A DNA stretch of 22,560 bases, from contig NYZA01000244.1 in the NCBI GenBank assembly GCA_002686955.1, positions 1 to 22,560 on the forward strand, read 5' to 3'. The notes below the pieces were generated by a model. The model did not search any database and had not been told where the DNA came from. It saw only the letters and a program-made list of their open reading frames with translations. This document shows, in pieces, positions 1-6,800 of the stretch. Source of the stretch: Gemmatimonadota bacterium (GTDB taxonomy: Bacteria > GCA-2686955). The translations under genes and the position numbers were made by a program. How positions within the stretch are numbered: the first letter of the stretch is position 1; each line of letters starts with the position of its first letter.

Positions 1-530
1 GCACGCCTCCGCGCGAAACGGTGCGAAGCACCGCCAGGGCACGAATCTGCGCCGCCTCGCGACGAAAGTTGGTGAGACATGCGGGCCAGGAGCCTGTTGC
101 GCATAGTCTTCGCTTCGCCCAGCATCCGTCTTCGTTCCGATCTCTGCGTCGCAAAGTCCTTGAAAGGCAACCAGCCTTCCCACGGACCCAGCTCCTTGAT
201 CTCGAAACGAACTCGAACACTGGGCTCGAAAGCCTATGCGCAACAGGCTCCTAGCGCCGCGCCAGAGCGATGGCACTTCACGTTTGGGCGCCCGCCGGGG
301 CCGGCTACTCGCCCGATCTCGGTCCGAGGTGGTGGGTTCTGGTCGGCGAGGCTACTTGGGACCCGCGTCGAAGTGAATCGCTCCAGCGGCAGACAGGGCG
401 TAGCGTTCGGGGACGCGGAGCCGCTGGGCGGGCCTGGCGATGATTGGCGGAGGCCGGCGAGCCAATACTCGGTCATCCCCCTCCTGGTCCCCTGCTTGTC
501 TATGTCGAAAGTTCTGTTCGCCCTTTCCAT
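1..530. other. gene-free region with repeat
   Basis: No convincing coding sequence is seen here. The open frames on either strand are GC-driven: they cross the inverted repeat or read antisense through the tRNA. The stretch contains a small perfect hairpin at 19-33 (CGGTGC, GAA loop, GCACCG), the 88-252 inverted-repeat element listed separately, and about 280 bases (253-530) in which I see nothing recognisable before the tRNA promoter. Confidence 0.6.
88..252. repeat. inverted-repeat-bounded intergenic element, ~165 bp
   Basis: The two ends are perfect 19-nt inverted repeats: AGGAGCCTGTTGCGCATAG at 88-106 and its reverse complement at 234-252. Inside the ends, imperfect complementarity continues for roughly another 40 nt per arm, for example GCCCAG and TTCGTTCCGA on the left against GCCCAG and TTCGTTTCGA on the reverse-complemented right arm. 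The whole element could fold into a long imperfect hairpin. It encodes no recognisable protein. The size and terminal symmetry suggest a MITE-like or REP/BIME-like repeat, but no target-site duplication is evident and only one full copy is present in this window. Confidence 0.6.
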
Positions 531-559
531 TTGACCCCACACGCTCGCACGACTAAAAT
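531..559 (+). promoter_or_regulatory. sigma70-like promoter for tRNA-Arg
   Basis: TTGACC (531-536) is separated by exactly 17 nt from TAAAAT (554-559), a near-consensus -35/-10 pair. The expected start site near 566 lies about 9 nt before the mature 5' end of the tRNA at 575. No other gene starts between the two. Confidence 0.6.
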
Positions 560-574
560 CAGCGATTGTCTCGC

Positions 575-651
575 GCACCCGTGGCTCAATTGGATAGAGC
601 ACCTGACTACGGATCAGGAGGTTCGGGGTTCGAATCCCTGCGGGTGTGCCA
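575..651 (+). tRNA. tRNA-Arg (anticodon ACG)
   Basis: The cloverleaf can be read by eye. The acceptor arm GCACCCG (575-581) pairs with CGGGTGT (641-647), followed by discriminator G and an encoded CCA (649-651). The D arm contains GCTC...GAGC. The anticodon stem CCTGA/TCAGG encloses loop CTACGGA with anticodon ACG at 609-611. The T arm is CGGGG-TTCGAAT-CCCTG. An ACG anticodon normally needs A34-to-inosine editing by TadA to decode CGU/CGC/CGA; tadA is not in this window. The CCA end is genome-encoded. Confidence 0.97.
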
Positions 652-662
652 TCTTTCACTGA

Positions 663-693
663 GGGCTCGGCGCTGCCGGGCCTTTGGCTTTTT
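663..693 (+). terminator. rho-independent terminator after tRNA-Arg
   Basis: A 9-bp GC-rich stem (663-671 with 675-683, two G-T wobbles) closes a GCT loop. It is followed by TTTGGCTTTTT, ending only 6 nt before the trmJ ATG. It is well placed to end the tRNA transcript 12 nt after the CCA, and may also limit read-through into trmJ. Confidence 0.5.
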
Positions 694-699
694 CGCCCG

Positions 700-1479
700 A
701 TGACCCGCGATCCGGAAACACGGCCGACCCCGCAGCTCCCCGGTCTTGCGATTGTGCTGGTGGAGCCGCGGGTTCCGGAGAACATCGGAGCCGTTTCCCG
801 CGCGATGATGAACTTCGGCCTCTCGGAGCTGCGCTTGGTCGCGCCGCGCTGCAACCACCTCGGGCGGGGCGCGCGAGCGGTCGCGGTGGGAACCGACCGG
901 ATTCTGAAAGGGGCGCTGCTCTTCGATGATCTGGGCGCCGCGGTGGGCGATCGAGGCACGATCATGGCAACGGTTCCTCGGCGTCCGACTCGGTCCTACG
1001 GCCTGATCCCCGCGCGGGAGGCCGCGCCACTCTTGATCGAGGCCGCCCTCCCTCCGGCGACCGCCGCCATCGTCTTTGGCCGGGAAGACAACGGTTTGAC
1101 CGCTGAAGAGCTGAGCCTCGCCTCACAACATGTGGCGATTCCCACCGCCGACGACTACCCCGTTCTGAATCTGGCGCAAAGCGTGCTGCTCGTTGCCAGC
1201 GAGCTCTACTCCGCGATGGAGCCACCCCGGCCGGCCGGTCGAAAACACCCCTCTCCACCGGCGCCCAACGACGAGATCGAAGACACCCTCGATCACCTCG
1301 ATCGAACGATGAAACTGCTTCGCTGCCCCGCGGCGCGCAGGGAGAGGATCCGCCGAGATCTGGCCGAGGTGCTCACTCGGCTACCATGGGAAACGAAGCA
1401 GCTCTCCGTACTGCACACCATCCTCCACATGTTCGACGTCTACGATCTCAAGGAGAAGTGGCGCCGTCCTCCGAGCTGA
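700..1479 (+). CDS. trmJ: TrmJ-like tRNA (cytidine/uridine-2'-O-) methyltransferase
   Basis: A SPOUT-class (TrmH family, group 1) 2'-O-ribose methyltransferase of 259 aa, probably acting on nucleotide 32 of tRNA anticodon loops with SAM as donor. The three family motifs are visible: LVEPRVPENIGAVSRAM (20-36; N28 and R34 correspond to the catalytic/tRNA-binding positions), IVFGREDNGLT (124-134), and IPTADDYPVLNLAQSV (147-162; the knot loop that binds SAM). The C-terminal helical extension (190-255) is typical of TrmJ rather than TrmL. The frame is open upstream to a GTG at 646, but that lies inside the tRNA, so ATG 700 is chosen; no clear Shine-Dalgarno precedes it. It sits directly behind a tRNA gene and its 3' end overlaps the convergent DUF2058 gene by 32 bp. 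The family assignment is firm; the exact target nucleotide is inferred. Confidence 0.9.
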   Translation: MTRDPETRPTPQLPGLAIVLVEPRVPENIGAVSRAMMNFGLSELRLVAPRCNHLGRGARAVAVGTDRILKGALLFDDLGAAVGDRGTIMATVPRRPTRSYGLIPAREAAPLLIEAALPPATAAIVFGREDNGLTAEELSLASQHVAIPTADDYPVLNLAQSVLLVASELYSAMEPPRPAGRKHPSPPAPNDEIEDTLDHLDRTMKLLRCPAARRERIRRDLAEVLTRLPWETKQLSVLHTILHMFDVYDLKEKWRRPPS

Positions 1480-2068
1480 AGAAGAGCACTCTGCGGCGAT
1501 CCAACTCGAGCAGCTGCTCAACCGCCGCTTTCGGCATGAGCCCCAGCTCGGCCTCGTTCGGTCCAGGCGTCGACGTGGCGGGGCCGCCGGCATAGACACG
1601 ACGCGTGCGCCGTCCGAAGGTCTGGGGCGTTCGCTCCGGGGCGAGCAGGTTGCGCAGGTCGGCATCGATCGAGACGAGGGCATGCTCGCCGGAAACGATA
1701 GACTCGTGCTGCTCGGCGCAGATTTCGACCTGACGCACTTGCCTGGAGCCGTCGACTACGAAGTTCAAGACCGCATCACCCTCGCGAAGTGGAACAAGCT
1801 CCGCGCGATAGAGCTCGGCCACCCGCGCCGCAGAGCTCATCGCCTGGGGGGGCTTGGGTGGCCGCTCCTTCTTCTTCGAAGGTCGTTTCTTCCCATCTTT
1901 CGGTTTCGACTGGGTCTTGCGCTCGGCTCCCGGTTTCGCCGGCCCATTCTCGCCGCCCTTTCCCTTCCTTCCCCGGGATCTCTTTTGATCGCGATCCGCT
2001 CGTTCAACATCTCCCGCCGAGACCAATCCGGCCTTCAGCAACTGCTCTCGTAGGCTGTTCGTCGACAT
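1448..2068 (-). CDS. DUF2058 (YaiL-like) family protein
   Basis: A 206-aa protein matching the DUF2058/YaiL architecture. The N-terminal helix SLREQLLKAGLVSAGDVERA is very close to the start of gammaproteobacterial YaiL. A Lys/Arg/Pro-rich, probably disordered linker follows (about 28-75). The C-terminal domain (about 80-200) contains the family-like stretch AVLNFVVDGSRQVRQVEI and ends near LELDRRRVLFFSS. YaiL-type proteins have been called nucleoprotein/polynucleotide-associated, but their biochemical role is not established; the basic linker is compatible with nucleic-acid or ribosome binding. Only 10 bp separate it from the upstream lipoprotein gene, so it is probably the last gene of the operon containing the Clp-RF2 fusion. 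No strong Shine-Dalgarno is seen, in keeping with translational read-on. Its 3' end runs 32 bp into trmJ on the opposite strand. Confidence 0.75.
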   Translation of the reverse strand: MSTNSLREQLLKAGLVSAGDVERADRDQKRSRGRKGKGGENGPAKPGAERKTQSKPKDGKKRPSKKKERPPKPPQAMSSAARVAELYRAELVPLREGDAVLNFVVDGSRQVRQVEICAEQHESIVSGEHALVSIDADLRNLLAPERTPQTFGRRTRRVYAGGPATSTPGPNEAELGLMPKAAVEQLLELDRRRVLFFSSEDGATSP

Positions 2069-2078
2069 GGCAACGCTT

Positions 2079-3860
2079 TTACCAGAGCCCCGCCAGCTCG
2101 ATCAACGCAATATCGTACGAGCCACCCACCGAGTAGACCAACGAATGCCCGTCCGGCATCCAGTCCGGTCCCCGCCGTGCCTTGCCGACCTTCGAAACCA
2201 AGAGCCTCGGGCCGCCGCCCTTCATCGGGGCGAGATAGAGATCCGAGTTGCTGGGGTCGGTTCTTTGGAACGCTACATAGACGCCGTCAGGAGAGAAGGA
2301 GGGTGCGGTGTCGGCGGTCAAAGGGTCCGATCCGAGGGTGAGTGGACGCTGCTCGCCGGTCTCGAGGTTGAACATCTCAATTCCGGGGGATTCACCCCAT
2401 TGAACGCTGTATACGATCCAATCGAGATCTTTCGATAGGGAAGGGTAGAGGGGCTTGCCGTCCCGTCCCGCATCGAGCAATACCGGCTCGCTCTCGGCGT
2501 CTTCGATATCGAGGCGATAGAGGCCGGTGGTTTCGTTCCGATTCGATGCGAAGATCACGCTCTTTCCGTCGGGAGTGAAGCTCGGCGTTTGATCGTCCGC
2601 CGGATCGGTGGTGAGCCGTCTCTCTCTGAGGCCGGGGAATGTCCGCAGATAGATGTCCAAATTGCCTTCACGTCGCGACGAGAACGCAAAGCTCAGGCCT
2701 CCGGGGGACCAGACGGGATCGGCGTTTTCCCATCGGTCCTCGGTCACGCGCCGCCGCTCCGTCCTCTCCGGTCGAATATCGGCGACCTCCAGGTCGCCAT
2801 TGCAGCAATAGAGCACGAGCGTGCGTTGGGGAGAGATGGCCGGCTGCGTCAGGTCGTGCAGCGGATCGCGCAGAATCGAATGCGGAGGCTTGTCCTCCTG
2901 ATTCAGCCAGATCCACTCCAACGCCGCCGGGTCGTAGCGCGTTACGAGAACCGCCCGGTCCCCCATCCACGATGGGGATGAGCCGAGGGGCGGATCGCCG
3001 TCGGTCGCTCTGAGGCGCCGCTTCTCCGTCTCGAGTATGCGAACGACACGCCCCCGCGAGGAGTGCTCGTCGACGGCCACCCATTTGCCGTCCGGAGACC
3101 ATGCGGGATGGCTCGGGTCGTTGAGATCGACCGCAACGGTTGTCGGCTTCGATCGATCGAGGTCTCCCAGCATCAGCACCCCCTTCTCACCGACGACGCT
3201 TCTGAAGAAAAGATGGCTGCCGCCGGGGTCCAGTGCCGGTTGCCTCTGGTCCCCCGGCCCGCCGTAGAGGAGTGTGGGCTCGCCGCCGATCAGGTCGGTC
3301 CGGTAGATATCGAGTCCCTCGGTGGTCCCTTCGAGTCTCCTTGCGTACAGGATCGCATCGCCCGAGGGCAGCCAGATCGGATCGAGCGCCTGTTCCCCCT
3401 CGGCGGTGAGCGGATTGGGATCCCCGCCGCGTGTGGGCAAGACCCAGATTCGGGTTTCGACGCTGTCCGGAAGTGTGTCGGCATCGAGGCGCAGGCGCCG
3501 GAGGTCGTGCGCTTTCCCCGATGCCTGCTGTCCCTGCCCGTCCGAGGCGCCCACGCAGAGAATCCGCTCACCATCCGGCGAAACCCGCGGAGTCGCGACC
3601 CGAAGCCCCTCTTGGGAAAGGCGATGGGGAAGGTCGGAGCCGTCCTCCAGCGAATGGAGAGCGGGGCCGGTCCCCAGATCGGCCACATAGACGAAACGGT
3701 CGCCGGCGCGTTGCGCGTCCCTCTCATCGGCGGGCGTGACCAGGAGATCTTCCTCGCGAAAACGGACCGCCGCGGGAGCCCGCTCCTCGTCCGCCTGCCC
3801 CGAACAGGAGGCGATGAGGGCGGAGGTCGTCCCGAGAACGATGGCCGCGCGGCTGCTCAT
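2079..3860 (-). CDS. PD40/TolB-like beta-propeller lipoprotein
   Basis: A 593-aa exported lipoprotein. The N-terminus is a lipoprotein signal peptide with lipobox IASC, making Cys19 the lipidation site. The rest is a string of PD40/WD40-like blades of the TolB type, each with an (S)PDG turn followed by a beta strand: RVSPDGERILCVG (92-104), WSPDGKWVAV (254-263), VWSPGGLSFAFSSRREGN (383-400), SFTPDGKSVIFASN (427-440), SFSPDGVYVAF (521-531) and DWMPDGHSLVYSV (566-578), plus more degenerate blades. It probably forms one or two propellers in the periplasm or at the outer membrane, mediating protein contacts; it lacks any catalytic domain. Its ATG overlaps the stop of the upstream Clp-RF2 fusion (ATGA), indicating translational coupling, and DUF2058 follows 10 bp later. 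It is not TolB itself: there is no Pal/TolA context, and it is longer than TolB. Confidence 0.85.
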   Translation of the reverse strand: MSSRAAIVLGTTSALIASCSGQADEERAPAAVRFREEDLLVTPADERDAQRAGDRFVYVADLGTGPALHSLEDGSDLPHRLSQEGLRVATPRVSPDGERILCVGASDGQGQQASGKAHDLRRLRLDADTLPDSVETRIWVLPTRGGDPNPLTAEGEQALDPIWLPSGDAILYARRLEGTTEGLDIYRTDLIGGEPTLLYGGPGDQRQPALDPGGSHLFFRSVVGEKGVLMLGDLDRSKPTTVAVDLNDPSHPAWSPDGKWVAVDEHSSRGRVVRILETEKRRLRATDGDPPLGSSPSWMGDRAVLVTRYDPAALEWIWLNQEDKPPHSILRDPLHDLTQPAISPQRTLVLYCCNGDLEVADIRPERTERRRVTEDRWENADPVWSPGGLSFAFSSRREGNLDIYLRTFPGLRERRLTTDPADDQTPSFTPDGKSVIFASNRNETTGLYRLDIEDAESEPVLLDAGRDGKPLYPSLSKDLDWIVYSVQWGESPGIEMFNLETGEQRPLTLGSDPLTADTAPSFSPDGVYVAFQRTDPSNSDLYLAPMKGGGPRLLVSKVGKARRGPDWMPDGHSLVYSVGGSYDIALIELAGLW

Positions 3861-6800
3861 GGGGCGGTGGGCTCCGCCGCGAGCGCCGCGAGGATGAAGT
3901 CGTCGATCTCTCCATCCAGCACCGCCCGCACATCGGTCGACTCGTGCTCACTTCGCGGATCCTGGACACTTCGCCGACCGATCAGCAGCACATTTCGGGC
4001 GATCGTCGCCAGCTCGTCGTCGTTCACATCCGACTCGGCCAGTCCGGCGGAGAAGGCGGCCGCCAGCTCTTCCGCCGCCGGGCTCTCGAGTGAGGTGCGC
4101 AAGCTCCAGCGCCGGTCTTTGACGCGGAACGATACGATCCCCCGTGGCGCGGAGATGAATTTCGTCTTCGAGGAGCGGCTCGCGCGGTAGCGAAGGTCGT
4201 TCGGGCGCGGCGGATCGCCCTGCGGCTCCGGGATCACATGAATCCGCGCCACGACGGTGCTCCTTTCACCATCCGGTCGGGTCTGAACCCGCCGGTGGGT
4301 ACCGGTCTCGCGCCGGAGCAATCCAAAAGCGAAGGCGCCATCGATGTGCAGCACCGCACTCCCCCGGGTCGATCCCCGAAAACTCCTCTCGCCGACGATT
4401 TCAGCCTCCATGCCGCGGCGGGTCCCCCAGCGCTCGTAGAGGCAGGCCAGCTCGTTCACCCAGGCTACATCATCGGGCGTATGGTCTCCCGCGGTGAGGA
4501 TCACGAATGCGCTCCTGACATCGCCGGGCATCGAGAGCAGGGTTTCCAGCTCCATCTCTTCCGACTTCAGCTCGATCTCGGCAAGCTTCTGGTCCGCTTC
4601 GGGGAGCAGCTCGCGGTGCCCCTCTCCCACCAAGTCGGCCAGCAGCGCAGCCTCCTCCAGCTCGACCCGAACCGCTCGGTCGCGATCGAGAAGGCGATTC
4701 TGCTCCGCCAAGGAGCGCAGAACCGATGTCGACGTTTCGGAATCGTCCCAAAAACCGGGTCTTTCCATTTCGCGACGAAGCTCCTCCGCCCTCTTTTGGG
4801 CGGACGGGATCCCGAGGCTTTCGGCGAGGTGATCGATGCGCGCCTTCGTCGCCTCGATCGCCTCCAAGATCGCCTCGAGGGAGCGATGCTCGCCCGCTTC
4901 GGCGGCTTTTGCCACGAGACCCGGTGATGCCGCGACCTCGTGCACGACTTCGGCGACCACCGAACCTTCTCGTGAAACGAGGCGCACCGTGTCTTCGGTC
5001 GAAAGGGCATGCCCGGCGAGCAGCCGGGCCAGAGGCACCGCCACGAGCTCTTCGACGGCCCGCTTGAGCTCGCGGGCGCCGTATCGTCCACTCTGTCCTC
5101 GATCGAGGACCAGATCGGCGACGCTGGGATCGGTCTCCACCACGATTCCACGACGGACGACCCCTTCGCGGGCGATGCAGCGCCCGATTTCGCGAAGAGC
5201 GACCGTGCGAAGATCGTTCAGGGAGAGACGGCGGAAGGGAACGACGCGGTCGATCCGATTCATGAACTCGGGACGGAAGAAACGCTGCACTTCTTCGCGG
5301 ATCGCCGCGGCCTCGGCGGCGGCGCGGTCGCGGGTGAATCCGAGGCCGCCCTCCGTGCCGCGATCGGAGCCGAGATTCGAGGTCATGATGATGACGCTCT
5401 CGTGGAAGCCCACGGTTTCGCCGCGCGTGTCGGTCAATCTACCCTCGCCCAGCACCTGTAGGAGCAGATCGAAAACGCGCGGATGGGCCTTTTCGATCTC
5501 GTCGAAGAGGATGACCGAAAGAGGATTCTCCCTTACGGCGCCGGTCAGATGCCCGCGAGCACCGGCCGCCCCCTCGCGGGCTTCGATCAGACGGTCGACT
5601 GCGAGCGGATCGGAGAACTCGCTCATATCGAATCGCAACATCCTTTTCTCGTCGGCGAAGAGATAGGCGGCGAGCACCTTGGCCGTCTCGGTCTTGCCGA
5701 CACCGGTCGGCCCGGTGAAGAGGTAGGTGGCGATCGGGCGCTGCGGATCCTGGAGCCCGGTTTTCATGCGCGCAACCGTGTCTTGCATCGTGGAGAGCGC
5801 GTCGTCCTGTCCCAGGATCCGTTCTCTGAAGAAGGTGCGTGTCTGCTCCAGATCGAGTGTTTCGGAGTCGAGCACCAAGAACTTCGGCAGTCCGGTCTTG
5901 AGGCTGAGCTCACGGGCCACGTCCTCCGGTGTGACGAGGCTTTCCGATCCCTCCCTTACGGTTTCGAAGGCGGTTCGCAGTAGATCGATCCCCTTCGCGG
6001 GGAATCGTTCGTGTCGCAAAAACCGGGCACTCAGGTCGATGACGCGGTCCACCGCCGCGGATTCGATCCTGGGGCCTTCGTTTCTGCGGATCCAGGAGCG
6101 CGCCGCCAGCAGGATCTCCCGCACCTGCCGCCGCTCCGGCTCCTTCACGTCGACGAGTGTGAGCGCCCGAGCGAGCTCCGGGCGACTGCGAAGCATGCGT
6201 CGCAGAGGTTCGGGGTTGCCGTCGGCGATCACCGTGAGCTGATCCGCGGAAAGCAGGGGCGCAAGCGCGCCGGCCATATCCTCTTCATGCGCGCGCGTGG
6301 CGCCGGCGCCCATCAGATGATGGAAGCGGGGGATATAGATGATCGTCCCGGGAGCGCGACGCGCTTCGTCGACCAGGCGGGTGATTTTGGTCTGCCACTC
6401 TCCCAGGTACTTGATATCGGTCTGCAGCGCGGTGGGGGAGAGCTCGAGGATTCGGCTCTCTTTAAGCGGCTCAGGGCATTCACCGGCCGCGATGCGTCGC
6501 GCGACTTCGTTGATCAGCGCAGTCTTGCCCACTCCCGGCTCTCCGGCCAGGAGGACCGAACGTCGCGCCGGTCGCGACAGGACCCGTATGACGCGGAGAA
6601 CGAGCTCATCCGATCCTCGCCAGGGCAGGGAGCGCTCCGCGTCGACCGTCATCGGACGGGCGTTCACCGAGAGCACGTCCTGCTCACTCCCGCCCGCCGG
6701 ACTGGTCACACTGTCGCCGGCCGGCATCGGCGAACCCGACTCGATCCGTGTCTCGAGGGTTTGAAGCGCCGCGGCCAACTCGGGATCATCGAGCCGATCG

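Noticed and set aside
646-699. Upstream GTG start for trmJ at 646
   Set aside because: It lies inside the acceptor arm of the mature tRNA; the conserved N-terminus begins after ATG 700.
234-965. 243-aa minus-strand open frame containing GIRTPNLLIRSQVLYPIEPR
   Set aside because: This peptide is the well-known artefact of translating the antisense strand of a tRNA gene; the frame runs through tRNA-Arg, its promoter and trmJ antisense.
3063-4190. 375-aa plus-strand open frame antisense to the PD40 lipoprotein and RF2 region
   Set aside because: Shadow of two well-supported minus-strand genes, without motif or ribosome-binding site.
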